From: Gammaproteobacteria bacterium
Lineage (GTDB): Bacteria > Pseudomonadota > Gammaproteobacteria > JAURND01
Assembly (NCBI GenBank): GCA_035546635.1
Contig: DASZWJ010000033.1
Span: 1 to 42,496 of the forward strand
Length of the DNA: 42,496 bases
Reading direction: 5' to 3'
This document shows, in pieces, positions 8,391-16,780 of the stretch. Every line of letters starts with the position of its first letter. Positions within the stretch are counted from its first letter, which is position 1. Under the pieces are notes generated by a model, which saw nothing but the letters and a program-made list of their open reading frames with translations, made no database searches and had not been told where the DNA came from. The position numbers and the translations under genes are program-made.

Positions 8391-9135
8391 TTTAAAAGGC
8401 CGCGGTGTTTTCATCACTGGCGGCGCTTCCGGTATAGGGGCAGCCATTGTTAGCCAATTTTGCGCGCAAGGCAGTCGAGTGGCTTTCATAGATATTGATG
8501 AAACCAGCGCCCAACAATTGCTCAACACCCTCAGACAACAGAATTTGCCAGAACCGTTATTTATCCCCTGTGATCTCCGCGATGTGACAGCGCTTAAACA
8601 AGCGATCGATCATGCCAATGACCTTTTAGGCGGGATTCAAGTCTTGGTCAATAATGCCGCCAGCGACGAACGCCATCATTCATTAGAAGTTACAGAAGCA
8701 CAATGGCGTAATATCATGCGTGTGAATCTGGATCACCAGTTTTTTGCGGCACAAAGTGTGATTCCTTCAATGATAAAGCAAGATGGCGGCTCGATTATTA
8801 ATCTCAGCTCTAACTGTTTTATTCTGGCACAAAACAGTGATTACATTGGCTATATGACAGCGAAAGCTGCCATTGTCGGCTTAACCCGAGGACTAGCACG
8901 AGAATTCGGTGCTGCCGGCATCCGCGTCAATACCATTCTGCCAGGATGGGTGATGACTAAACGCCAACTTGAGAAATGGCTGACGCCGGAAGCAGAACAA
9001 GAATTGCTGGAATCTCAAGCATTAAAACAAAAGCTGGTTCCAGAGGATATTGCGCGTATGGCGTTATTTTTAGCAGCTGACGATAGTCGTATGTGTACTA
9101 AACAAAGCTTTATTATCGATGCAGGACGTACCTAG
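8350..9135 (+). CDS. SDR family oxidoreductase, possibly a sugar dehydrogenase
   Basis: About 256-261 residues with the classical short-chain dehydrogenase plan: nucleotide-binding GVFITGGASGIGAAIV, DIDETSA for cofactor choice (acid residue, so NAD preferred), NNAASDERH, the catalytic Ser in NLSSNCF and the YMTAK Tyr/Lys pair. Either ATG 8350 or ATG 8365 could be the start; both overlap dgoA. Its place after a KDPGal aldolase suggests oxidation of a hexose such as galactose. The end is followed closely by amgK on the same strand. Confidence 0.88.
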   Translation: MPRFFMTQYANYPSLKGRGVFITGGASGIGAAIVSQFCAQGSRVAFIDIDETSAQQLLNTLRQQNLPEPLFIPCDLRDVTALKQAIDHANDLLGGIQVLVNNAASDERHHSLEVTEAQWRNIMRVNLDHQFFAAQSVIPSMIKQDGGSIINLSSNCFILAQNSDYIGYMTAKAAIVGLTRGLAREFGAAGIRVNTILPGWVMTKRQLEKWLTPEAEQELLESQALKQKLVPEDIARMALFLAADDSRMCTKQSFIIDAGRT

Positions 9136-9145
9136 CCGCAGCCAT

Positions 9146-10138
9146 ATGATCTCACCCTTACCCACACACGAAAGATTAGCTAACTTCCAACACTGGATTA
9201 GCCGCCATTTATCTGAAAACCCTATCAAGCTGACGCCTTTGGCGGGTGATGCCAGTTTTCGTCAGTATTTTCGCATCAAACTCCATGACAAAACCTTTAT
9301 TGCTGTGGATGCACCCCCCGAGCTGGAAAATAGTCATTCTTTCGTTGCACTGGCAAAAGTATTTGCCAAACAGGGTTTAAAAGTGCCTGAGGTGATTCAA
9401 GCAGATTTAGACCAAGGTTTTATGTTGCAAACTGATTTGGGCGATAATCTGTTTTTCCATGTGTTAAATTCAAGTAATGTCGACCGTTTGTATAAGCAAG
9501 CATTGGAAAAATTATTACTTATTCAATCTTGCCATCAAGACAATGGCTGGCATTTCCCGATCTTTGATTTTGCTTTATTTGCCGAAGAATTAAAACGTTT
9601 CCAGCACTGGTATTTGTTGACGCATTTGCAATTAAATTTAACTGAACAGACGCAAACTTTGCTGACGGAAACTTTTCAAGCACTGATTCAATCTGCACTC
9701 AGCCAACCGCAACTCTGCGTGCATCGTGATTATCATTCCCGCAATTTATTGCAACTGGCCGATGGGGATCTGGGCATTATTGATTTTCAGGATGCTTTGA
9801 TGGGACCTATCACTTATGATGTGGTTTCTTTATTGCGCGATTGTTATCTCGCCTGGCCACCTGAGCAGGTTGAAGAATGGGCATTGTTTTATTATGAGTT
9901 AGCGGTAGACGCTGCACTCTTGCCTGCAGGTTCTAGCCAACAATTTTTACGTTGGTTTGACTGGATGGGTATTCAGCGTCATTTAAAAGCGATTTATATT
10001 TTTGCTAGGAAATGGCATCGCGATGGCAATGATATTTATTTGAATGATATTCCACGCACGTTGAATTATGTGTTGGAGGTGAGCGCTAAATATCCTGAGT
10101 TGACGGAATTTAGAAGGTTTTTGAGTGGATGTGTTTGA
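9146..10138 (+). CDS. amgK: N-acetylmuramate/N-acetylglucosamine kinase AmgK
   Basis: Anomeric kinase that phosphorylates cell-wall sugars at C1 in the peptidoglycan recycling bypass known from Pseudomonas. About 330 residues with an aminoglycoside-phosphotransferase fold: LAGDASFRQYFRI, then MLQTDLGDN, the catalytic LCVHRDYHSRNLL, and IIDFQDALMGPITYDVVSLL. ATG 9146 is preferred over the in-frame 9119 codon, which lies inside the SDR gene. amgK is normally followed by murU, its partner nucleotidyltransferase; here a long palindrome and the opposing coq7 gene follow, so murU must be elsewhere or absent. Confidence 0.85.
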   Translation: MISPLPTHERLANFQHWISRHLSENPIKLTPLAGDASFRQYFRIKLHDKTFIAVDAPPELENSHSFVALAKVFAKQGLKVPEVIQADLDQGFMLQTDLGDNLFFHVLNSSNVDRLYKQALEKLLLIQSCHQDNGWHFPIFDFALFAEELKRFQHWYLLTHLQLNLTEQTQTLLTETFQALIQSALSQPQLCVHRDYHSRNLLQLADGDLGIIDFQDALMGPITYDVVSLLRDCYLAWPPEQVEEWALFYYELAVDAALLPAGSSQQFLRWFDWMGIQRHLKAIYIFARKWHRDGNDIYLNDIPRTLNYVLEVSAKYPELTEFRRFLSGCV

Positions 10139-10153
10139 AAAAAGACAACCCGC

Positions 10154-10238
10154 CTCATTTTTCTCTTACAGCTTTGGCCTTTTTCCTTCTCCCCTTGTGG
10201 GAGAAGGAAAAAGGCCAAAGCTGTAAGAGAAAAATGAG
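10154..10238. terminator. Perfect 40-bp inverted repeat between convergent genes
   Basis: Arms 10154-10193 and 10199-10238 are exact reverse complements around a 5-base loop. It fills the gap between amgK (+) and coq7 (-). Each arm has T-rich runs (CTCATTTTTCTC, GGCCTTTTTCC). It probably ends transcription in both directions, but 40 matched pairs is far more than a terminator needs. Its sequence is unrelated to the similar structure at 3475-3544. Confidence 0.65.
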
Positions 10239-10246
10239 AAAATCTC

Positions 10247-10897
10247 TCATACCCAATAAGCCGTCCGAGTCATCACCCTAGAAAAACATTTCATCAAAAA
10301 TTTAATGGCTTCCGGCAACTCCACTGCACCGGCTGTCATCGCTACCGAAGCATGATGCCCTTCATCTTCCTGCATCTTTTGCAATATATGCCGACTTTTG
10401 CTATCAGCTGCCGGCAATTTCTGCAAATGCCGCTCTAAATGATTGACCACTTGGCGTTCTGTCTCAGCCACAAAACCTAAATTCCATGCATCGCCCGCTA
10501 ATCCTGCCACTAAACCAATTGTAAATGAACCCAAATACCAGAATGGATTTAAATAACTCGGGTGTGCACCCAATTCCTGCAGGCGTTGGTTGCACCAAGC
10601 CAAATGATCGTTTTCCTCCTCAGCTGATTGCTCTAAAGAACGTGCCACCTCAGTCGAACGCGACATCAACGCCTGGGCTTGATATAACGCTTGTGCGCTG
10701 ATTTCACCGGCATGGTTCACGCGCAGCAAACCGGCACTGTGCTTGCGTTCTGCGCTTGATAATGCAGGCTCCTCAAGGTTAGCTGCAGGATTGGGTCTGA
10801 TCGATGACGGCGAATTAAACAAAGTACGCAGGCTTTGATCAAATTGCATCAGGCAGCGATCTAGGAAAGTGAAATTACGTAATTTGGAAATAGACAT
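10247..10897 (-). CDS. coq7: Demethoxyubiquinone hydroxylase Coq7
   Basis: Diiron mono-oxygenase that adds the last hydroxyl in ubiquinone synthesis; membrane-associated. 216 residues, the usual size for bacterial Coq7. The carboxylate/histidine ligands are visible in LLRVNHAGEISAQALYQAQ, EEENDHLAWC, ETERQVVNHLERHL and MQEDEGHHA. GGAGG lies 7 bases upstream of ATG 10897. coaE lies just upstream on the same strand with a 20-base gap, so the two may be co-transcribed. Confidence 0.93.
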   Translation of the reverse strand: MSISKLRNFTFLDRCLMQFDQSLRTLFNSPSSIRPNPAANLEEPALSSAERKHSAGLLRVNHAGEISAQALYQAQALMSRSTEVARSLEQSAEEENDHLAWCNQRLQELGAHPSYLNPFWYLGSFTIGLVAGLAGDAWNLGFVAETERQVVNHLERHLQKLPAADSKSRHILQKMQEDEGHHASVAMTAGAVELPEAIKFLMKCFSRVMTRTAYWV

Positions 10898-10917
10898 AAG
10901 CTTTCCTCCAATATTTG

Positions 10918-11535
10918 CTACTCATCTTCCCCCGCAGAAAAGCCCGAAGAAAGCGCCAAATAATGCTGATGTAACTGCTTAACTTCTGCCGCCAAAGTCT
11001 CTAAATCTCCAGCATTAACGATCACATCATCTGCTTGCTGCAAGCGTTGCGCGCGTGTGGCCTGTGAATCCAGGATGCGTTGTACTTCTTCCGCCGTTAG
11101 GTGATCTCGCGCTTCGGTGCGTTTAATCTGTATCCCTTCGGAAGTATCCACTACCAAAATTCTATCCACCAAAGCATAAGACAAAGTCGCTTCTATCAAT
11201 AAAGGTATAACCAATAAACAATACGGAGATTGAAGCTTATCCACCTGACGTTGCATTTCAGTGATAATCAGCGGATGTAACAATGCTTCTAACCAACGCC
11301 GTTCTTTAGGCTGTTCAAAAACAATTTTGCGGAGAATTTGACGGTCAAGGCTACCGGATTCATGCAATACCTGGCTGCCAAAATGCTGCATGATCTCCTT
11401 TGTGATTATAGAATCTGCAATGACTTCACGGGCAATGATATCCGCATCAATAACCGGCACACCCAATTTGGCAAACAAACTGGCCACAGTAGATTTACCG
11501 CTGCCAATCCCGCCTGTTAAACCAACTTTTAGCAT
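10918..11535 (-). CDS. coaE: Dephospho-CoA kinase
   Basis: Last step of coenzyme A synthesis: phosphorylates dephospho-CoA at the ribose 3'-OH. About 205 residues. The P-loop GLTGGIGSGKST sits at the very N-terminus, and VIDADIIAREV and LLVIPLLIE follow. Start ATG 11535 is chosen because it has AGGTGA upstream and puts the P-loop where the family has it; the longer frame to 11580 adds unrelated residues. In many gammaproteobacteria coaE follows pilD; here a 5.4-kb repeat-flanked block separates them. Confidence 0.93.
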   Translation of the reverse strand: MLKVGLTGGIGSGKSTVASLFAKLGVPVIDADIIAREVIADSIITKEIMQHFGSQVLHESGSLDRQILRKIVFEQPKERRWLEALLHPLIITEMQRQVDKLQSPYCLLVIPLLIEATLSYALVDRILVVDTSEGIQIKRTEARDHLTAEEVQRILDSQATRAQRLQQADDVIVNAGDLETLAAEVKQLHQHYLALSSGFSAGEDE

Positions 11536-11601
11536 AGACTCACCTGATTTGCTGACTATACAATAGTCCAGAAACGACAATCTCCACTACCAAAAAATAT
11601 T

Positions 11602-11713
11602 ATAACTATTCACCACAGGATTGAAACAGCCATATTTTCCCAATCTCACCCCTAAAAATTTAGGAAAAATCTGACCGTTTTGTGCGACTTCCAACAATGT
11701 GCTGAATAGTTAC
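11602..11713. repeat. Short repeat with TAACTATTCA ends, copy A (MITE-like)
   Basis: Begins ATAACTATTCACCACAGG and ends GCTGAATAGTTAC, so the termini are inverted repeats of (A/G)TAACTATTCA(C/G)C. Inside are CACCCCTAAAAATTTAGG and TCTGACCGTTTTGTGC. The reverse complement of this unit is repeated, with an internal expansion, at 16781-17043. It lies upstream of coaE and may carry promoter sequence for the U-box gene. Confidence 0.75.
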
Positions 11714-11838
11714 AAAATATTAAAAGCAAATGAGGGCTAGGTATAACAGAGATTATTTCCAGATACAACTCATCAGCGCTGAAAAAGTAACTACTTACCC
11801 CTCTGAAATACCTAAAAAATTAATTGGAGAGATCATTC

Positions 11839-13383
11839 ATGGCACAAGAGACAAAAAAAGATATCAAAATTAAACAAAGAAAACTATCAGGTGAGCTCAC
11901 TTATCTAGAAGATTTTAAATGCCCCATTTCGCTTGGAGTGATATTAAATGACCGCTGTATGGTAGCAGAAGATGGGCATACTTACTCCGAAAGAAACATT
12001 AAAAACTGGTTTATGAAAGAAGAAAATTTACACGGTATTTTTTCTTATCTGGTTGCACATAGAATGCAAGAGAAATTAATAGAACTAATGAATCAACTAG
12101 CAGTGCTTCCAGATACACCTAAATATGAAGCCAACAGAATCGATTTTTACAATACCGTCACGACACTTGTTAAAAGTAATGATCCATCCGCAATCAATTT
12201 TTTTGTAAATTCTGTAAAGTGTCTGTGGATTATCGATAATAAACTTTTTATTGGCATCAGAAATATTTTTGAAAACCCTCCCTTAGCAGCAGATAAAAGT
12301 ATCAATGAAAACATTCTTAAACCCTTAACAGGAAAAGTTACCAGCCAAGGAGAAAAAGTTCCCTTTCCAGACATGGAATATATTTCAGAACATGTAATTA
12401 GCCTGGCAATTAAATTAAATAGGCCGCTCAGAAAAGACCATTTGATTAAAGCCTATGATGATGGCAATCTAGATAGATTTAAAGCGATATTGCACTCTCA
12501 TCTGCAGCAAATCTCACCAGAAGTTAATCGCAAATATTTTTTCGAACCCTTGTATAGGGCTATTCAAAGTAATCAAACACCATTTGTACAAGCTATTCTG
12601 GCAACAGGTGTCCCTATCAGCGGCGAATATATAAATGAATTTTTGCTATCACCAATTCTTCATGGATAGTTCACTCTAGTCAAAGAATTACTAGAAGCTA
12701 AATTTGTACCCGGTCAAGAAAGTGTCAGGCTAGAGAAATTACAGAAAATGCAACAATTCGCTACTGAACAACATGAGGATACCATTGCTGAATTATTGAC
12801 CCGCCACATAGCACAGTCTGGCGAGGCACTTAAAGCTGAAACAACTCCCTTAACACCGATACCTCCTCAAACTCCCGCACCTGTGATTATTCCTTTGACT
12901 GTTCCCTCGATAGCAGATTCCGCTGAAGTGCTACCCACTCAAATACCTAGTCAATCACCTGTGCCCATTGCATCGCAAGTAGGGACTCCTTTGATGTTAG
13001 GAGCATCTCTGAGCAAAATGACTACTGGATTTTTTCGATCGGTTGATCGCGCACTATCTGGAACCACAGCATCAGAAACAAAACCTAAGAAATATACGAG
13101 TCTTACTGACAGCAAAACTTTACAAAGAATGGACAGATTAAGCACAAAGTTAGAGCAGCTGGAAAAATCAAATATGCAGTTAGAACAATTAGCAGGTTCG
13201 CAAGTCGGAGGTTTGCGGTTTGCTTTAGCTGAACATAGAGAAACTTTAACAGAATTACAGTCTAGTCATTTAATTGATGTAGAGCGTTTAAAGGAACTTG
13301 AAAATAATCTTGCTACTTGTAAAGAGGATATCGCTGAGCAAATGGCTTGGTATAATCCGTTTAGTAGCCTTGGAATGTGTTGA
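11839..13383 (+). pseudogene. U-box/ankyrin-like effector-type gene interrupted by one in-frame TAG
   Basis: One reading frame runs from ATG 11839 (GGAGAG 7 bases upstream) to the stop at 13383, broken only by TAG at 12667-12669. The parts before and after (276 and about 238 residues) are in the same frame with no other stop. The N-terminus is a U-box, the E2-binding fold of some E3 ubiquitin ligases: FKCPISLGVILNDRCMVAEDGHTYSERNIKNWF. A helical region ends in ankyrin-like sequence (TPFVQAILATGVPIS; across the TAG, FTLVKELLEAK). A Pro/Thr-rich linker and a coiled coil follow. U-box proteins in bacteria are mostly host-targeted effectors such as Legionella LubX. It may be a recent pseudogene, a sequencing error, or a short functional protein plus relic. 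No secretion signal can be judged by eye. Confidence 0.75.
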
Positions 13384-13416
13384 ACTGTCATCCTTCGCTT
13401 TGCTCAGGAGACAGTT
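13383..13416. terminator. Small hairpin between convergent genes
   Basis: AACTGTC (13383-13389) pairs with GACAGTT (13410-13416), with TCCT/AGGA pairing inside. The inner text CATCCTTCGCTTTGCTCAGGA resembles dispersed REP-like hairpins common in bacterial genomes. It lies between the U-box gene (+) and the guanidine-enzyme gene (-). Confidence 0.4.
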
Positions 13417-13428
13417 AACTGGATGAAC

Positions 13429-14532
13429 CTAAACTTCCCCCGCAACCCGTGCACCCAATTGCAACAGCTTTTGCAACAAAACCTGTAGCCTTTCTGCTGT
13501 GGGCGCAGAGACATGAATACGCGCCAAAGATTCTTGATCGTGACGCAACCCCGCCTTCAGGCGGGGTATCTCAAAACTACCGCCTGCATCGGTAATCGCA
13601 TCGAGAACCTGATTCATCAAGCCATTATCTAAAATATGCCCTTGTAGCTCGATCGTGCAATCGGCAATCGCTGAGCTAAAATGCGGGCCCGGAGTAGTCG
13701 TTGCCGGCACATCTTGCGTCAGGCACAAGCTCAAACACTTAGCAGCACCCCCAGCCAACATGAACTCGGTTAACGGCGTAGCAATGACTTCATAACCCCA
13801 GGATTTAAGCTGCTGCCGGAAGGCGTCTGTCGGTTGATTGCAAATATAAGCCTCCCCGCACACCACACCATTACAAGTAAAATTCAGCGCATCTTCTTCA
13901 CTAACGGCCAAACGTTTATGCGGCGGAACTCGCGCATGCAGTAATTCTAGAGAAGGTTGATCAAAGGCGGGAGGATAATAAACCACGCGTCCATCCGCCA
14001 AGGGCGCAAAACACGTATCCAGATGATAAAAACGCTGATCCACCAACCTCAACGAAGCCACTTCTACATCAAAAATCTCACATAATCGCGGATGCGCTTC
14101 CAAGGCTGTACGCACGCCATAACCTGCCCATAACAAAGTTTCCCCGGGTTGAAACAGCGCATCGCCCTCGCCTTCAAATGTGCCTTCACCGTGTAAATCG
14201 ACGATGTTATAACCCTGCTCGCGAAACCACTGAATGAAAAAGTGTTCCTCCGGCTGCCGTTGCGGAAAACGAAAGGCCGAAGGCACAAAAATCTTCCCCA
14301 GCACCAAGCCAGCATTAGCCGTAAACGGCATATCAGGTAAACCGCGTATCGCTGGAATCAGATGTACCTTGGCACGCGCCGAAATTAATTCATATAATGC
14401 TTGCCACTGCTGCTGTGCAACATCATTCTTGGCGCGTCCAACTTGTCCTTCCATCCAGGGATTTATAACATATTCGACACCAAAATATTTGGGTGGGCAC
14501 ATTGCCCATTGAGAAGTAACTAGATTGGCCAT
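13429..14532 (-). CDS. Arginine dihydrolase/deiminase-like enzyme with C-terminal LOR-like domain
   Basis: 367 residues. Residues 1 to about 285 are a guanidine-modifying fold (arginine deiminase/dihydrolase/DDAH superfamily): GLPDMPFTANAGLV, HGEGTFEGEGD, YHLDTCFAPL and the nucleophile Cys in LAGGAAKCLSLCL. The FTAN motif, where deiminases have an acid, is closer to ArgZ-type arginine dihydrolases, which make ornithine plus ammonia. The last 80 residues (IELQGHILDNGLMNQVLD, then GGSFEI and ARIHVSAPTAERL) resemble the LOR domain that in cyanobacterial AgrE-like proteins sits before an ornithine cyclodeaminase domain; that domain is absent here. Start ATG 14532. It lies in the repeat-flanked block. 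Confidence 0.75.
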   Translation of the reverse strand: MANLVTSQWAMCPPKYFGVEYVINPWMEGQVGRAKNDVAQQQWQALYELISARAKVHLIPAIRGLPDMPFTANAGLVLGKIFVPSAFRFPQRQPEEHFFIQWFREQGYNIVDLHGEGTFEGEGDALFQPGETLLWAGYGVRTALEAHPRLCEIFDVEVASLRLVDQRFYHLDTCFAPLADGRVVYYPPAFDQPSLELLHARVPPHKRLAVSEEDALNFTCNGVVCGEAYICNQPTDAFRQQLKSWGYEVIATPLTEFMLAGGAAKCLSLCLTQDVPATTTPGPHFSSAIADCTIELQGHILDNGLMNQVLDAITDAGGSFEIPRLKAGLRHDQESLARIHVSAPTAERLQVLLQKLLQLGARVAGEV

Positions 14533-14769
14533 GGTTAGAGTTCACTCTTGCGTCTTAAGTCATCCGTGAAGGATATATTAGCGGTTATATTCATGCAAAA
14601 CAACTTGGGACTTATGCTCACGACAGAAGTATTTAGGTTAAAGTGTTTCACCAATCTACCAGCATACTCTTAAGCGAATATTAATTTATGCATGGAAAAA
14701 CCTTTGCGAACTGCTAAATGGATTTTAGTTTTTTGTACATTTAAGAATCGCGCGCGCATCTTTTCAATT

Positions 14770-14914
14770 AAGGGCATCTCTAGAAATCAGAGATTTTCGC
14801 CCAAGACAAGGCGGATTAGATTTTAAAACCGGAGTTAATACGGGAATAAATGAGGATTTTAAAATCTAATCCAACGCCGTATTGAGCGAAAAGATCAATT
14901 TCTAGAGGCGCCCT
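14770..14914. repeat. MITE-like imperfect inverted repeat
   Basis: Left arm 14770-14829 begins AAGGGCATCTCTAGAAAT and contains GGCGGATTAGATTTTAAAA; right arm 14853-14914 is its imperfect reverse complement and ends ATTTCTAGAGGCGCCCTT. The arms are about 60 bases around a 23-base centre. No coding content. The size and structure fit a non-autonomous mobile element. It lies in the intergenic space between the divergent genes at 14532 and 15022. Confidence 0.7.
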
Positions 14915-15021
14915 TAATCTTTTCTTAATTAATCCATATTACCCTTAATGTAAGATGCATCTATTATGAGTGTAAGTTAATTTTTTTTTATTAACTTTTA
15001 AAAAAGTGGAGAAAATAAGCA

Positions 15022-16761
15022 GTGAAAGTAATATTAAAAATAAACGACCGCGAATACCCGGTGAATGATGTCGACCCAAACGTAAAATTAGCAGAATTAT
15101 TTGATCGCTTTTTTGAGTTATATCAACCGGCTAAACTGGCCGGTCTTTCTTCAGACCAGGACATGGGATTTAAGATTGCAGGGCGGGTGCTTAGGTCTGA
15201 GGATTTTGGTAAGACATTGGTAGAACTGGGCATTTTTGAAGAAACTCGGCTTGAAGCAACTCCCTGTAAGAAATATAGCACAGAGGTTTTATCTCCAACT
15301 AGTTTACGTGAGTATGTTCTAGATCCACAAACGGTTCATATTCCTTTGGCAAAAAAGTATCTGAGGGATTACATCCCTATTCATGGAGAGATATGGGGGG
15401 GCTGGAGTAGGGCTCATCATAAAGCGCGGCTGGGTTGGTTGACACCCGAAGATGTAGCGCACTATGGTCAATTGGATGCTCGGCTGACAAAAGATGGATG
15501 GTCACTCTTGCATATCACTGCATATTATGGGCATCTTAATTCCACACAACTATTACTTGAAAAAAATGCAAACCCTAGCATAACAGAACAGAGCCTATAT
15601 GGTACTCTCAGCAAAAAAACCCCTTTACATTTGGCACTACAGAATAATCATGGAGCGGTGGCAAAAGCATTGTTAGAAGCTAAAGCTGATCCCCGCGCTG
15701 TTTGCGCAAAGGAACGCACTCCCCTGCATGAAGCTGCTCAATATACCACAGACTTGCAAGAAGAGCTGATGAAGTCATTAATCGCAAAGGGTGCTGATGT
15801 GAAAGCTACAGATTGGAATGGACAGACCATTCTCATGTCTTTGCTGCTATCTACTCGTGCAACAGTAAAGAATCAGCATCTATTAGAATGGCTCATAGAC
15901 CTGGGTGTGGATGTAGATGCACAGGATCGCCGTGGTAAAACTGCATTATATTATGCTTGTTCGAGAAATGATGTTGCCTCTGTGAAAACTTTACTTAGCA
16001 AAGGCGCGGATCCAGATATTAGTGCTCCCATGATGGCTACTGAATCTGGGGAAATTGTCTCATTGTTAGTTGAATATGGCGCTAAGAAACCTGAACCCGA
16101 ATTGGATGCAAAACAAGCGCAGAATGAAAAATTGGAATTAGAAGCAAGTTTAGCCCTTAAACGTGAAACAGATGCTAAGCTCACAGGATTAAACAAAATT
16201 ATTCAAGGGCGTAAACAATTTCTTGAAGAAGATCGAGATAAATTAAAAATACTTGAGCAAATGATGAGAGAAAGTGCCAGCTTGGATGAACGCCAATTAT
16301 CTCTTAAGGAAACTCAGAAGGAGTTAAAACCACGCGAACCAGCCGAAGAAGCAGAAATTATATTAATCGAACCAAGCGCAAACATACCCGAGGCTAAATT
16401 ACCACAACAGAAAGTTCCAACAATTGAACCATTTGGAGAACCTCTGTCTCCACCATTTTCCAAAACTGCTGTTTGGGGTAAGCGTCCCCCCTCTCCTAGT
16501 GAGTCCCAAAGGAAATTAAAAACGACTGAGCAGAGTGCTGAAGAAGAAATCACGTTAAGCGAAAGGACTACTGAAGTTAAATCAAAACAGGAACCTAACA
16601 AAGATCAGTCAGTAGCACCATTTTACAAATTTGCTCTTTGGCATGAGCGCACAAAATCTCTAAGTGACGCTAAGGGGAGATTAGAAAATCTTCTAAAAAC
16701 ACAACCAGAACCAAGCGAGCCTTCAAGTAATACCATCGACCCAAAGTTATCCAACAGATAA
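15022..16761 (+). CDS. Ubiquitin-like domain plus ankyrin repeat protein, likely host-directed effector
   Basis: 579 residues, GTG start with GGAG 10 bases upstream. Residues 1-82 read like a ubiquitin fold: MKVILKINDREYPVNDVDPN, then MGFKIAGRVLRSEDFGKTL and VELGIFEETRLEAT, which line up with ubiquitin's MQIFVKTL, LIFAGKQLEDGRTL and YNIQKESTLHLV. Residues about 145-355 hold ankyrin repeats (DGWSLLHITAYYGHLNSTQL, KTPLHLALQNNHGAVAKALL, RTPLHEAAQ, NGQTILMSLL, RRGKTALYYACSRNDVASV). A charged coiled coil follows, and the tail has two copies of a PF-x-K-x-A-x-W motif. No signal peptide. Eukaryote-like domains suggest a type IV secretion effector of an intracellular bacterium; this is inference. It lies in the same block as the U-box gene. 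Confidence 0.8.
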   Translation: MKVILKINDREYPVNDVDPNVKLAELFDRFFELYQPAKLAGLSSDQDMGFKIAGRVLRSEDFGKTLVELGIFEETRLEATPCKKYSTEVLSPTSLREYVLDPQTVHIPLAKKYLRDYIPIHGEIWGGWSRAHHKARLGWLTPEDVAHYGQLDARLTKDGWSLLHITAYYGHLNSTQLLLEKNANPSITEQSLYGTLSKKTPLHLALQNNHGAVAKALLEAKADPRAVCAKERTPLHEAAQYTTDLQEELMKSLIAKGADVKATDWNGQTILMSLLLSTRATVKNQHLLEWLIDLGVDVDAQDRRGKTALYYACSRNDVASVKTLLSKGADPDISAPMMATESGEIVSLLVEYGAKKPEPELDAKQAQNEKLELEASLALKRETDAKLTGLNKIIQGRKQFLEEDRDKLKILEQMMRESASLDERQLSLKETQKELKPREPAEEAEIILIEPSANIPEAKLPQQKVPTIEPFGEPLSPPFSKTAVWGKRPPSPSESQRKLKTTEQSAEEEITLSERTTEVKSKQEPNKDQSVAPFYKFALWHERTKSLSDAKGRLENLLKTQPEPSEPSSNTIDPKLSNR

Positions 16762-16780
16762 AATTAGGTGTTTTATGAAT

